Under the pieces are notes generated by a model that was not told the origin of the DNA, ran no database searches, and worked only from the letters and a program-made list of their open reading frames with translations. Made by a program: the position numbers and the translations under genes. Positions 1 through 9,418 of a stretch of 64,000 bases of DNA are shown here, piece after piece; position 1 is the stretch's first letter; every line of letters begins with the position of its first letter. Source of the DNA: Shimia sp039969785 (lineage in GTDB: Bacteria > Pseudomonadota > Alphaproteobacteria > Rhodobacterales > Rhodobacteraceae); NCBI RefSeq assembly GCF_039969785.1, contig NZ_JBDVNC010000048.1:124001-188000 (forward strand). Direction: 5' to 3'.

Positions 1-668
1 CAGACAAACAAAAAGATTGTACCGATGACAACATGCGCTCCGTGAAAGCCGGTCGCCATAAAGAAGGTCGCACCATAAATGTTGCCCGAGAACCCAAACG
101 CCGCGTGACCGTATTCATAGACCTGAAAGACTGTGAAAATCGCACCCAGAGCAATCGCGATGATCAGGCCCCATTTCATGTCTTCACGGTTATTTTCGTG
201 CACCAGCGCATGGTGAGCCCATGTCGCCGCCGCGCCCGAACACAACAGGATCAGCGTGTTGATCAGTGGCAGATGCCAAGGGTCAAATGTTTCGATACCT
301 GCGGGCGGCCAAACGCCGTCCACCATGGGGCTTAGCGGCCCCATCGGATACATCGCGTGTTTGAAAAAGGTCCAGAACCACGCCGAAAAGAACATAACTT
401 CGGACATGATGAACAGGATAAAGCCATAGCGCAGCCCCAGCTGCACGACCGGAGTGTGATCTCCGATACCGCTTTCTTTGATCACTTCGGCCCACCAACC
501 AAACATGACATAAAGAACTGCCACAAGTCCGATCAGGAACATCCATGGGCCACTGTCATGGAACATCAATACCGCGCCAAACAGCATGATAAAGCCGCCC
601 AAAGCGCCCAGGAATGGCCACCACGAGGGGGCCAGAATGTGATAGTCGTGATTTTTTGCGTGCGCCAT
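1..668 (-). CDS. ctaE: Cytochrome c oxidase subunit III (partial, 3' end outside window)
   Basis: Integral membrane subunit III of the aa3-type cytochrome c oxidase in the inner membrane; it supports proton uptake and stability of the catalytic subunit. Reading the minus strand from the ATG at 668 gives a protein beginning MAHAKNHDYHILAPSWWPF, followed by hydrophobic helices and the family stretch around FSAWFWTFFKHAMYP. About 222 codons are visible and the stop lies beyond base 1. It is the last visible gene of the ctaC-ctaB-coxF-ctaG-ctaE series, 31 bases after ctaG. The continuous reading frame and conserved helices make the call secure; only the C-terminus is missing. Confidence 0.95.
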   Translation of the reverse strand, partial: MAHAKNHDYHILAPSWWPFLGALGGFIMLFGAVLMFHDSGPWMFLIGLVAVLYVMFGWWAEVIKESGIGDHTPVVQLGLRYGFILFIMSEVMFFSAWFWTFFKHAMYPMGPLSPMVDGVWPPAGIETFDPWHLPLINTLILLCSGAAATWAHHALVHENNREDMKWGLIIAIALGAIFTVFQVYEYGHAAFGFSGNIYGATFFMATGFHGAHVVIGTIFLFV

Positions 669-699
669 TATTTTTGTTTCCCTCGTTGGAAGGCTTGTT

Positions 700-1275
700 T
701 TAATTTAGGTCTGTATTACCCGCCCGCGTCAAGGACGCGGTTTCTTCGGGCAGATCGATTTCGAAGAATGTGTAGCTGAGCGTGATCGATTTAACGTATT
801 TTGCATCGCGATCACTTACGATCTCAGGGTCCACATAAAAGCTGACAGGCATCGACACCCGTTCTCCGGGCTGCAGGATCTGCTCTTCAAAGCAGAAACA
901 GTCGATTTTCGTGAAAAAGCCACCCGCCTCATAGGGGGCGACGTTATAGCTGGCTGATCCGGCAATCGGGCGGTCGGTCGGGTTATAGGCCTCGTAAAAG
1001 GCCAGCCCGGTTTCACCAATGCGAATTTCCATCTCGCGCTGAACCGGCTTAAAGTCCCACGGCATGCCGCGCTCTCTGCTGGCGTCAAAGCGTATCTTGA
1101 TGGTTTTATCCAGAATGACGTCTGATCCGGTCTCGGCCACGTTGGTCACGCCGCCAAATCCGGTGACACGGCAAAACCAGTCATAAAACGGCACCGAAGC
1201 CCAGGCCAGCGCGCCCATCAGCACAACCACACTCAGGGTCTGAGCCAGCGTCTTATGCTTGCCCTGCATCGTCAT
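700..1275 (-). CDS. ctaG: Cytochrome c oxidase assembly protein CtaG (Cox11 family)
   Basis: Copper chaperone that delivers copper to the CuB site of cytochrome c oxidase subunit I. It is anchored by one N-terminal membrane helix (about residues 10-27) with the domain in the periplasm. The 191-residue protein carries the copper-binding CFCFEEQ motif near residues 127-133 and the Cox11 beta-sandwich pattern around MPVSFYVDPE. Length matches the family. The ATG overlaps the stop of the upstream coxF by one base (TGATG), which implies translational coupling. Confidence 0.96.
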   Translation of the reverse strand: MTMQGKHKTLAQTLSVVVLMGALAWASVPFYDWFCRVTGFGGVTNVAETGSDVILDKTIKIRFDASRERGMPWDFKPVQREMEIRIGETGLAFYEAYNPTDRPIAGSASYNVAPYEAGGFFTKIDCFCFEEQILQPGERVSMPVSFYVDPEIVSDRDAKYVKSITLSYTFFEIDLPEETASLTRAGNTDLN

Positions 1276-1436
1276 CAGTTGCTCACCACTGCATTTTCAG
1301 GCTCATAATCGCCGCGTGTCACCTTGACCACGGTCAGCCCGAAGACAATGACAATGAAACCAACCAGCACCAGCGCAACCCCAAGGTTGCGTCCGAAACG
1401 GCGTTTATGCAGCTCGTGATCGTCGCGAAAGCTCAT
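1275..1436 (-). CDS. coxF: Small CoxF-type cytochrome oxidase assembly membrane protein
   Basis: A 53-residue protein starting MSFRDDHELHKRRFGRN, with a charged N-terminus, one membrane helix (about residues 18-39) and a short polar tail. Such short single-span proteins sit between ctaB and ctaG in many alphaproteobacteria and are annotated CoxF; their exact role is not settled. The start lies two bases after the ctaB stop and the stop shares a base with the ctaG start, so it is embedded in the operon. The assignment rests on position, size and topology rather than a catalytic motif. Confidence 0.85.
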   Translation of the reverse strand: MSFRDDHELHKRRFGRNLGVALVLVGFIVIVFGLTVVKVTRGDYEPENAVVSN

Positions 1437-1438
1437 GC

Positions 1439-2377
1439 TCACCAGCCCCCAAATCCGTAAGGCGCCAGCGCAGCCTCGGCCAAAATTGCACCAAAATGCA
1501 GGAACAGATACAGCAGCGACAGACCAAAGAACGCCTTTTCACGCTTGTAATTGTCCGCCTCGGCCACAGTTTCGTCCCGTCGCCAGATCGCCACGGCACC
1601 AATCAGGAACAAAGCATTCAGAACCAGCGCGGTGATCAGATAGATCGGGCCGCCAATGTCCGTAAAACCCATGCCCACCGCAATGATCGACAGCAGGATT
1701 GTGTAGACCAGAATGTGGTTACGGGTCACACGGCGTCCATGTGTGACGTGCAACATCGGCACACCCGCATCTTTGTAGTCGGACTTCATGAACAGACACA
1801 GCGCCCAGAAATGCGGAGGTGTCCACATAAAGATCAGCGTGAACATCAACACGCTTTCAATCGACACGCCCCCGGTCACAACCGCCCAGCCGATCATCGG
1901 AGGGAAGGCACCTGCAGCACCCCCGATCACGATGTTCTGAGGCGTCCAGCGCTTGAGCCACATGGTGTAGATCACAACGTAAAAGAAGATCGTAAAGGCC
2001 AACAACCCGGCCGCTACCCAATTGGCCGCAAGGCCCAACATGACAACTGCAAAACCTGACAATGCCACGCCAATCGACATCGCCTCTTCCGGCGTGACTT
2101 TGCCCGCAGGGATCGGGCGGCTTTGGGTGCGTTTCATGACCCGGTCGATATCCGCGTCCCACCACATGTTCAGCGCCCCCGAGGCACCGCCGCCCACTGC
2201 GATAAACAGGATCGAGCAAAAGGCGACAAACGGATGCACACCACCCGGCGCGGCCAAAAGGCCGACCGCAGCGGTAAACACCACCAGCGACATCACCCGC
2301 GGCTTGAGCAAGGCAAAGTAATCGCCAAAGCTCGCTTCGCCGGTATCGACCTGAGTGTTGATGCTTGCGTCGCTCAT
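1439..2377 (-). CDS. ctaB: Protoheme IX farnesyltransferase (haem O synthase)
   Basis: Polytopic UbiA-superfamily prenyltransferase that converts haem B to haem O with farnesyl diphosphate, a step toward the haem A of cytochrome oxidase. The 312-residue protein has about eight to nine hydrophobic helices and the Asp-rich prenyl-diphosphate motif NMWWDADIDRVM near residues 70-81, followed by the conserved RPIPAG. It lies between ctaC and coxF on the same strand, as in other alphaproteobacterial oxidase operons. Confidence 0.97.
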   Translation of the reverse strand: MSDASINTQVDTGEASFGDYFALLKPRVMSLVVFTAAVGLLAAPGGVHPFVAFCSILFIAVGGGASGALNMWWDADIDRVMKRTQSRPIPAGKVTPEEAMSIGVALSGFAVVMLGLAANWVAAGLLAFTIFFYVVIYTMWLKRWTPQNIVIGGAAGAFPPMIGWAVVTGGVSIESVLMFTLIFMWTPPHFWALCLFMKSDYKDAGVPMLHVTHGRRVTRNHILVYTILLSIIAVGMGFTDIGGPIYLITALVLNALFLIGAVAIWRRDETVAEADNYKREKAFFGLSLLYLFLHFGAILAEAALAPYGFGGW

Positions 2378-2425
2378 GTTTCGTCCTGTTCGCTATGACG
2401 GGGACGTGCCCCGCCAGTGGCCAGA

Positions 2426-3274
2426 TCAGTCAGCCGAGGCGACCTTGGTTGCAGGCAAAGTCGACATGTCGCCCGCATATTCTTCAATCGCACCCTTCAG
2501 CCACTCCTGATAGGCTTCTTCCGAAACCACCTGAACGGTGATTGGCATATAGGCGTGATCCTTGCCGCAAAGCTCGGAACACTGGCCGAAATAGATGCCT
2601 TCGCGTTCTGCTTTGAACCAAAGCTGCGCGATACGGCCCGGAACGGCGTCTTGCTTTACGCCAAAGGCGGGAATGGTCCATGCGTGGATCACGTCGGCGC
2701 CGGTCACATCCATCACGACTGTTTTGCCGATTGGCACAACAACTTTAGTGTCGGTCGCCAGCAAATACTCGTCTTCGGCGTACCCATTTCTTTCAAGCGC
2801 GCTTCTGCCCAGCAGGAAGCTTTCGAACTCAAACTCATGGTCAGTGTATTCATAACCCCAGTACCACTGGTACCCGGTGACTTTGATGTGCACGTCACCT
2901 TCAGGAATTTCCTGCTGGTTGAACAACACTGGCAACGAGAACGCGCCAATGAACACCAGAATGATGATCGGGCCCAGCGTCCAGGCGATCTCAATCGGCG
3001 TGTTATGCGTAAAACCGGATGGCGTTGGATTGGCGCGGCGGTTGTAGCGCACGATCACAAACAGAATCAGCCCGACAACGAAGACGATGATGATCGTGAT
3101 GATCCACAGCAAAAGCGTGTCCAGCGAATGAATTTGGCGGGCCAGCTCTGTAGCGGCGGGCTGAAAGCCAATGCCGCCGGGCGTTGGTTTGCCCACGGTT
3201 TCAACGGCCTGTGCAAGGGCCGGAACGGCAGTGAAGGCTGCCAGAAGGCCCATGATTGTCGAAAGAAGTCGCAT
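2426..3274 (-). CDS. ctaC: Cytochrome c oxidase subunit II
   Basis: CuA-bearing subunit that accepts electrons from cytochrome c on the periplasmic side. A cleavable signal peptide (about residues 1-22, ending ALAQA) is followed by two membrane helices (about 53-76 and 96-118) and a C-terminal cupredoxin domain. CuA ligands are visible as H197, C232, E234, C236, H240 and M243 in GQCSELCGKDHAYM. Length of 282 is normal. It is the promoter-proximal gene of the oxidase string; the 182-base upstream gap to divergent tldD contains an FNR-type box. Confidence 0.97.
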   Translation of the reverse strand: MRLLSTIMGLLAAFTAVPALAQAVETVGKPTPGGIGFQPAATELARQIHSLDTLLLWIITIIIVFVVGLILFVIVRYNRRANPTPSGFTHNTPIEIAWTLGPIIILVFIGAFSLPVLFNQQEIPEGDVHIKVTGYQWYWGYEYTDHEFEFESFLLGRSALERNGYAEDEYLLATDTKVVVPIGKTVVMDVTGADVIHAWTIPAFGVKQDAVPGRIAQLWFKAEREGIYFGQCSELCGKDHAYMPITVQVVSEEAYQEWLKGAIEEYAGDMSTLPATKVASAD

Positions 3275-3422
3275 GTATCACCCTGATCGGTTGCGGTGTT
3301 GTTCTATATCGGATTCGCGGAACAATCCCTCTGATAGAGGAATCCCGCTGTTGTTTCGCGCCTAGAAACCATATTCTACGCGGCAGATAAAGATATAAGC
3401 TTGCGGCAAACAGACGCTTTTT

Positions 3423-3436
3423 TTGATTTAGATCAA
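3423..3436. promoter_or_regulatory. Perfect FNR/FnrL-type box (TTGAT-N4-ATCAA)
   Basis: The 14-base sequence TTGATTTAGATCAA is a perfect inverted repeat matching the consensus for FNR/FnrL oxygen-responsive regulators of Rhodobacteraceae. It ends 20 bases before the tldD start and lies about 149 bases upstream of the ctaC start, in the shared divergent region. Its place next to tldD would suit repression of tldD or activation toward ctaC; the transcription starts are not visible. Confidence 0.7.
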
Positions 3437-3456
3437 AAGGCGAGGGAAAAACACAC

Positions 3457-4878
3457 ATGACCGAGAACAACTTTCGCCCCTTCGACACTGCTTTGGACGA
3501 GGGAACGGCGCTGCGACACCTGCGCGCTGCGACGGATGGAGCAGAAGATGGGGAGCTGTTTTTGGAGCGGCGCAGCTCTGAGGGGCTGGTATTTGACGAT
3601 GGTCGGTTGAAAACGGCGAGCTATGACGCGGCAGAAGGGTTTGGATTGCGCGCCGTGAACGGCGATGTTTCCGGGTACGCGCATTCTTCTGACATTTCCG
3701 AGGCCGCGATAAAACGCGCCGTGGACACAGCGCGACTTGCCGTTGGTGCAGGTGGCGGCGTTCTGGCCGAAGGGCCAAAGCCCACCAATCGGAAGCTTTA
3801 TACCGATGCTGATCCAATTGGCGGGGTGGAGTTTCCGGTCAAGATCGACACGTTGCGCCAGATTGATGCCTTTGCACGCGATTTGGACCCCCGGGTTGTT
3901 CAGGTCTCTGCCACATTGGCAGCAAGCCATCAGCAGGTGGTGATCCTGCGCCCCGACGGCACGCATGTTTCAGATACGCGCCCCATGACCCGGGTGAATG
4001 TATCGGTCATCGTCGAACAGGACGGTCGACGTGAAAGCGGCGGCGCAGGTGGCGGCGGTCGTATTGGTCTGGACGGTCTGCTGGACGCTGCAGACTGGCA
4101 GGCCAAAGCGCGCGAGGCGCTGCGCATTGCTCTGGTCAATCTTGAGGCCGTCCCTGCCCCGGCGGGGCCGATGCAGGTTGTGCTTGGCCCCGGCTGGCCC
4201 GGAATCTTGCTGCACGAAGCGGTCGGGCATGGGCTTGAAGGTGACTTCAACCGCAAAGGCAGTTCGAAATTTGCTGACATGATGGGCAAACAGGTGGCTT
4301 CGCGCGGTGTGACCGTGATTGACGACGGCACCATCCCGGACCGGCGCGGGTCAATTACGGTCGATGACGAAGGCACCGCATCAAACAAGAATGTGCTGAT
4401 CGAAGATGGCATTCTGGTGGGCTATATGCAGGATCGCCAGAATGCGCGTCTGATGGGGGTCGCGCCAACTGGAAACGGACGGCGCGAAAGCTATGCGCAT
4501 GTGCCGATGCCGCGCATGACCAACACCTATATGGAAGGCGGCGACACCGATCCGGGTGATTTGGTGGCCTCGCTTAAGGACGGCATTTACGCGGTTGGAT
4601 TCGGCGGCGGACAGGTCGATATCACCAACGGGAAATTCGTGTTTTCCTGTACTGAGGCCTATCGCGTTGAAAACGGCAAGATCGGTGCACCGGTCAAAGG
4701 CGCCACGCTGATTGGCGACGGTGCCACGGCGATGACGCAGATCCGTGCACTTGGCAATGATATGGCGCTGGACCCAGGGATGGGCAATTGCGGCAAAGCA
4801 GGTCAGTGGGTTCCGGTTGGGGTCGGTCAGCCAACTGTTTTGATAGATGGGCTGACCGTGGGCGGATCTGCCACGTAA
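3457..4878 (+). CDS. tldD: Metalloprotease TldD
   Basis: Catalytic subunit of the TldD/TldE zinc protease, a cytoplasmic enzyme that in other bacteria matures peptide antibiotics and degrades unfolded peptides. The 473-residue protein has the zinc-binding HEAVGH motif at residues 253-258 followed by the expected GLEGD, and the Gly-rich C-terminal half typical of the U62 family. It is transcribed away from the oxidase genes. TldE (PmbA) is not in this window. The start is preceded by GGCGAGGGA. Confidence 0.95.
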   Translation: MTENNFRPFDTALDEGTALRHLRAATDGAEDGELFLERRSSEGLVFDDGRLKTASYDAAEGFGLRAVNGDVSGYAHSSDISEAAIKRAVDTARLAVGAGGGVLAEGPKPTNRKLYTDADPIGGVEFPVKIDTLRQIDAFARDLDPRVVQVSATLAASHQQVVILRPDGTHVSDTRPMTRVNVSVIVEQDGRRESGGAGGGGRIGLDGLLDAADWQAKAREALRIALVNLEAVPAPAGPMQVVLGPGWPGILLHEAVGHGLEGDFNRKGSSKFADMMGKQVASRGVTVIDDGTIPDRRGSITVDDEGTASNKNVLIEDGILVGYMQDRQNARLMGVAPTGNGRRESYAHVPMPRMTNTYMEGGDTDPGDLVASLKDGIYAVGFGGGQVDITNGKFVFSCTEAYRVENGKIGAPVKGATLIGDGATAMTQIRALGNDMALDPGMGNCGKAGQWVPVGVGQPTVLIDGLTVGGSAT

Positions 4879-5044
4879 ACCAGTTGTGCGCCGGACGGCG
4901 CGCTTCCTTGCCTCTCGTCCTTGCCCCGGCAAGGACGGTCAGGCGGGCATTATGCGAACAGGTCATTCAATTATTTTGACGTGGTTTACGCCCCATTAAC
5001 CACCCTCACGCTAAACCTGATTCTGCAAGCAGGCGGAGCCACGG

Positions 5045-6193
5045 ATGACCGAAGACCACCATTCTTCCACTCACCCCCAACTCCCACCCACCACGGAAGA
5101 AGATCGTTTTGCGTGGCTCCGTCTCTTGCGCTCTCGGCGCGTTGGGGTGTCGACCTTTAACCGATTGATGCATGAACATGGCAGCGCGCAGGCGGCGTTG
5201 AACGCTTTGCCCGAGATTGCCCGCGCGGCAGGTGTTGAGCGTTACGAAATTTGCCCCGAAGGCGTTATACACGCCGAACTGAACGCAGGGCGCGCAGTTG
5301 GAGCCCAGCTGGTGGCACGCGGCACGCCATCCTACCCCAATTCTCTGACAGAAGTTGCAGACGCCCCGCCCCTGTTCTGGGCCAAGGGGCAGCTGGAAAT
5401 TTTGCAAAAGCCAATGATTGCGCTTGTCGGGGCGCGCAACGCGTCTTCATTGGGCACACGCATGGCGCGCGCGCTGGCTCGCGATCTGGGGCAATCGGGA
5501 TTTGTCGTGGTGTCAGGTCTGGCGCGAGGCGTGGATACAGCCGCACATCTTGCCGCGCTGGATACCGGAACAATTGCCGTCTTTGCCAGCGGTGTCGACG
5601 TGATCTATCCGGTGGAAAACACGCAACTGGCGCATGACATTGCCCAAAAAGGTCTGTGCGTGTCCGAACAACCCCTGGGCCTGTCCCCGCAAGCGCGCCA
5701 TTTCCCGGCGCGCAACCGGATCATCTCGGGATTGGCGCGCGCCGTGATCGTTGTGGAAGCCGCCGCCAAGTCAGGCAGCCTGATCACCGCCCGTAACGCC
5801 TTGGACCAGGGGCGCGATGTGCTGGCCGTGCCGGGCCATCCGTTTGATGCGCGCGCAGCGGGATGCAACATGCTGATCCGGGACGGGGCGCAACTGGTGC
5901 GCTCGGCCGAAGATGTCATTGAGGCCATCAGCGACCTGAGCGGCATCCAACCTCAAATTCAACCGGACCTGCCCAATATCCCGGCGGCGCCCCCCCCCCG
6001 GAAACGCAGCTTGCGGGATGTGTCTGACCTGCACATGCAAATTCTCAACCGGCTGGGGCCTGCGCCGGTTGCCGAAGATCAACTGATCCGCGATCTCAAG
6101 GCGGAAAGCGCTGAAATCACACCCGCGCTGGTCGATCTTGAACTGGATGGCAAAATCACGCGCCAATCGGGCGGGCTGCTGAGCCGGTCGTGA
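5045..6193 (+). CDS. dprA: DNA-processing protein DprA
   Basis: Cytoplasmic ssDNA- and RecA-binding protein that protects incoming DNA during natural transformation. The 382-residue protein has an N-terminal helical region, the Rossmann-like DprA core (from GARNASSLG near residue 128 through SGLARGVDTAAH) and a C-terminal winged-helix domain in the last 60 or so residues. The ATG lies inside GGAGCCACGGATG. It stands alone, convergent with the small gene at 6196, with only two bases between the two stops. Confidence 0.95.
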   Translation: MTEDHHSSTHPQLPPTTEEDRFAWLRLLRSRRVGVSTFNRLMHEHGSAQAALNALPEIARAAGVERYEICPEGVIHAELNAGRAVGAQLVARGTPSYPNSLTEVADAPPLFWAKGQLEILQKPMIALVGARNASSLGTRMARALARDLGQSGFVVVSGLARGVDTAAHLAALDTGTIAVFASGVDVIYPVENTQLAHDIAQKGLCVSEQPLGLSPQARHFPARNRIISGLARAVIVVEAAAKSGSLITARNALDQGRDVLAVPGHPFDARAAGCNMLIRDGAQLVRSAEDVIEAISDLSGIQPQIQPDLPNIPAAPPPRKRSLRDVSDLHMQILNRLGPAPVAEDQLIRDLKAESAEITPALVDLELDGKITRQSGGLLSRS

Positions 6194-6195
6194 CG

Positions 6196-6639
6196 TCAGT
6201 TAATTCCGACGCAGTATTCTTCGATCACAGTTCGGAACACGCGACAGATCGGCCCCCAGGACCACCACACATCTGTTGCACCCAGCGACCACTCAACAGC
6301 CACCCAAGTGCGTCCCGATTTTTTATAGAGAACGTGATACCATGCGCCGTCCAGCTCTTCGGGATAGAGCTGCCCTCTAGTATAGGCGGGCGTGTCATAA
6401 AGGTTAATCGCACCGCCCCCCGGACGTTGCGCCCGCAATGAACCATAGGCGATATCCCCGGCCTGCCGTAAATCTTCGACAACAAACTGTACCGGCGCCC
6501 CCAGTTGCCATTCGGCATGGGCGCGAATCGCATCCATCAAATCCTGACGGGTCTGTGTGCCACGCGCCGGGGTGGTCCAGCTTTGTGCGAACACCGGACT
6601 TGCAACCAACATCAACAAAATCGTGACGAAACGAAACAT
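6196..6639 (-). CDS. Small secreted protein of unknown function
   Basis: A 147-residue product that I do not recognise as a named family. The N-terminus MFRFVTILLMLVASPVFAQ is a clear signal peptide, so it is probably periplasmic. The mature part is mixed alpha/beta, rich in Trp and Tyr (WWSWGP near the C-terminus) and contains two Cys, possibly a disulfide. A longer form from 6660 would add seven residues before the signal peptide; the 6639 start gives a normal signal sequence. It is convergent with dprA and divergent from topA. Confidence 0.7.
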   Translation of the reverse strand: MFRFVTILLMLVASPVFAQSWTTPARGTQTRQDLMDAIRAHAEWQLGAPVQFVVEDLRQAGDIAYGSLRAQRPGGGAINLYDTPAYTRGQLYPEELDGAWYHVLYKKSGRTWVAVEWSLGATDVWWSWGPICRVFRTVIEEYCVGIN

Positions 6640-6770
6640 CGGCTTGCCCCCAACCTGCATCTTCCTTACGTCACTGTGTCACGGCGAGAATTTAGATGCA
6701 TTGACAATTACCACTTTCGCCCCACATTTTTCGCCGCCATAACGCTCGTCCCGAGTCGAGAGGAGATTTC

Positions 6771-9362
6771 ATGCCCGTTGTTGTTGTCGAGTCCCCGGCA
6801 AAAGCCAAAACTATCAACAAATATCTGGGGTCCGATTACACGGTTCTGGCGTCTTATGGCCACGTACGTGACCTGCCACCCAAAGATGGGTCGGTCGACA
6901 CCGATGACGACTTTGCCATGACATGGGAAATCGGAACAGATTCCCGCAAACATGTCAAAGCGATAGCCGACGCTCTTAAAGACGACAACGAACTGATTCT
7001 CGCGACCGACCCCGACCGTGAAGGCGAGGCGATCAGCTGGCATCTGGAAGAGGCTTTGCGCAAACGCCGGGCCATCAAAAAAGACACGCCGGTCAGCCGT
7101 GTTGTGTTCAACGCGATCACCAAATCAGCCGTCACCGAAGCGATGCGCAACCCGCGCGAAGTCGACCAGCCGCTGGTTGATGCCTATCTTGCCCGGCGCG
7201 CGCTGGACTATCTTGTAGGCTTTAATCTCAGCCCGGTTTTGTGGCGCAAACTGCCCGGCGCACGCTCGGCAGGGCGGGTTCAGTCGGTCTGCCTGCGCCT
7301 GATTGTGGAACGTGAAACCGAGATCGAGGCATTCAATGCGCGCGAATACTGGTCGGTCAAGGCGTTGCTCGGCACGGCGCGCGGTCAGGAATACGAAGCA
7401 CGCCTGACGATTCTGGGCGGCAAAAAACTTGACCGCTATGACATTGCCAATGACACTGCCGCTGAACTGGCGGTTCAGGCAATCCAGTCGCGTGATTTGT
7501 CGATTGCCCGCGTCGAGGCCAAACCGGCCAGCCGCAACCCGGCCGCACCTTTCATGACCTCGACCCTGCAACAGGAAGCCAGCCGTAAATTCGGCATGGG
7601 CGCGCGCCAATGTATGAGCACCGCCCAGCGGCTTTATGAAGCCGGGCACATCACTTACATGCGGACAGACGGCATCGACATGGCGCCTGAGGCGGTTCAG
7701 GCCGCACGCGATGCGATCAAGGATCGGTATGGCGCGGAATACGTACCCTCCAGCCCGCGCATGTATAAGAACAAGGCCAAAAACGCGCAGGAAGCCCACG
7801 AATGTATCCGCCCGACGGATATGACCCGCGATGCGGCCTCTTTGAAATTGTCAGAACCAGATCAGCGCAAGCTTTACGATCTGATCTGGAAACGCACGCT
7901 GGCCTGCCAGATGGAAGGCGCCCGTATGGAGCGCACGTCGGTCGACATCGCCAGCGATGACGGTCAGGTCGGTCTGCGCGCCACGGGTCAGGTTGTGTTG
8001 TTTGACGGATTCCTGCGGGTATATGAAGAAGGCCGCGATGATCAGGTCGTGGATGATGACGACAAACGCCTGCCCCAGATCGCCGAGGGCGAAGCCGCGC
8101 CGAAGAAATCCGTGACCCCGGAACAGCATTTCACGCAGCCCCCGCCCCGCTATACCGAGGCGACGCTGGTCAAAAAGATGGAAGAACTGGGCATTGGCCG
8201 CCCATCGACCTATGCCAGCGTGATCACCACGATTCAGGACCGCGAATATGTCCGCAAGGACAAAAACCGCCTGTTTCCCGAAGACAAAGGCCGGATTGTT
8301 ACCATCTTCCTGCTGAATTTCTTCCGGCAATATGTAGGGTATGAATTCACCGCCAATCTCGAAGAAGAGCTGGATGACGTCTCAGCGGGCGAGCGCAATT
8401 ACAAAAACGTGCTGAACCGCTTCTGGAAAGATTTTTCGGTCGCGATTGCCGAAACTTCCGAGTTGCGTATTACCGAAGTCCTGGATGTGCTGGATGATGC
8501 GCTGGCCCCACAGCTGTATCCGCCACGCGAAGACGGCACCGATCCGCGCGTTTGTCCGAAATGTGGTGAAGGTCAGCTGCACCTGAAAACCTCGCGTACC
8601 GGCGGGTTTGTCGGTTGCGGCAATTACCCGGAATGCAGATACACCCGCCCCATTGCCGGCGAAGGTGCCGATGGCGATGAACGGGTTCTGGGCGAGGATG
8701 CGGGCGACGAAATCTGGCTCAAGGCCGGTCGGTTTGGACCTTATGTTCAGCGCGGCGAACCCACGCCCGAAAACAAAAAGCCACCACGCGCGTCTCTGCC
8801 CCGCGGCTGGAACAAAGACGACATGGACCTCGCCAAGGCCCTGACCCTGCTCAGCCTGCCACGCGAGATTGGCGCCCACCCCGAAGGCGGCATGATCACG
8901 TCCAATTTTGGTCGCTTTGGTCCCTATGTCATGCATCAGCTGGCGGACGAGGCAAAACCAGTCTATGCCAACCTCAAAGACCCCAATGATGTCTTTGAAA
9001 TCGGCATGAACCGGGCAGTTGAAATCCTTGCTGAAAAACGCGCCAACCCCGGGCGGCGTGGCGGCGGGACGGCTGCCAAACCGCTTAAGGAACTTGGCGA
9101 ACATCCCGAATCCGGCGGGCCGGTAAATGTGATGGAAGGCCGCTATGGCGCCTATGTAAAATGGGAAAAGGTCAACGCCACCATCCCCAAAGATGTGCAG
9201 GCCGCCGACGTGACCATGGAACAGGCTGTCGAATGGATCACCGAAAAGGCCGCCAAGAAAAAGCCAACCAAGCGCAAGGCAGCCGCTAAAAAGAAGGCCC
9301 CGGCCAAAAAGAAAGCGCCAGCCAAGAAAGCAGCAACCGCTAAAAAAGCTGCCTCTGAATAG
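6771..9362 (+). CDS. topA: DNA topoisomerase I
   Basis: Type IA topoisomerase that relaxes negative supercoils. The 863-residue protein starts with the Toprim domain (VVVESPAKAKTI, then DPDREGEAI), followed by the cleavage domain with catalytic Tyr296 in YMRTDG. One C4 zinc ribbon (CPKCGEG ... CGNYPEC) is seen near residues 592-622, followed by repeated GRFGPYV-type C-terminal modules and a Lys/Ala-rich basic tail of about 40 residues. This architecture is usual for alphaproteobacteria. The start has a good GAGAGGAG ribosome binding site, and a strong terminator follows. Confidence 0.98.
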   Translation: MPVVVVESPAKAKTINKYLGSDYTVLASYGHVRDLPPKDGSVDTDDDFAMTWEIGTDSRKHVKAIADALKDDNELILATDPDREGEAISWHLEEALRKRRAIKKDTPVSRVVFNAITKSAVTEAMRNPREVDQPLVDAYLARRALDYLVGFNLSPVLWRKLPGARSAGRVQSVCLRLIVERETEIEAFNAREYWSVKALLGTARGQEYEARLTILGGKKLDRYDIANDTAAELAVQAIQSRDLSIARVEAKPASRNPAAPFMTSTLQQEASRKFGMGARQCMSTAQRLYEAGHITYMRTDGIDMAPEAVQAARDAIKDRYGAEYVPSSPRMYKNKAKNAQEAHECIRPTDMTRDAASLKLSEPDQRKLYDLIWKRTLACQMEGARMERTSVDIASDDGQVGLRATGQVVLFDGFLRVYEEGRDDQVVDDDDKRLPQIAEGEAAPKKSVTPEQHFTQPPPRYTEATLVKKMEELGIGRPSTYASVITTIQDREYVRKDKNRLFPEDKGRIVTIFLLNFFRQYVGYEFTANLEEELDDVSAGERNYKNVLNRFWKDFSVAIAETSELRITEVLDVLDDALAPQLYPPREDGTDPRVCPKCGEGQLHLKTSRTGGFVGCGNYPECRYTRPIAGEGADGDERVLGEDAGDEIWLKAGRFGPYVQRGEPTPENKKPPRASLPRGWNKDDMDLAKALTLLSLPREIGAHPEGGMITSNFGRFGPYVMHQLADEAKPVYANLKDPNDVFEIGMNRAVEILAEKRANPGRRGGGTAAKPLKELGEHPESGGPVNVMEGRYGAYVKWEKVNATIPKDVQAADVTMEQAVEWITEKAAKKKPTKRKAAAKKKAPAKKKAPAKKAATAKKAASE

Positions 9363-9389
9363 GCCAGCGCCTCAGAGCTAGATCAGATA

Positions 9390-9418
9390 GGGCACCGCTT
9401 TAAAACGGTGCCCTTTTT
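9390..9418 (+). terminator. Intrinsic terminator of topA
   Basis: An 8-base-pair stem GGGCACCG/CGGTGCCC with an 8-base loop is followed directly by TTTTT. It begins 28 bases after the topA stop. It is the clearest rho-independent terminator in the window. Confidence 0.9.

Noticed and set aside
2417..3286. A 289-codon open frame on the plus strand opposite ctaC
   Set aside because: The minus-strand frame has a signal peptide, two helices and all CuA ligands; the plus frame is an antisense shadow.
8382..9104. A 240-codon minus-strand frame opposite the topA 3' half
   Set aside because: It is antisense to conserved topoisomerase C-terminal modules and has no recognisable content.
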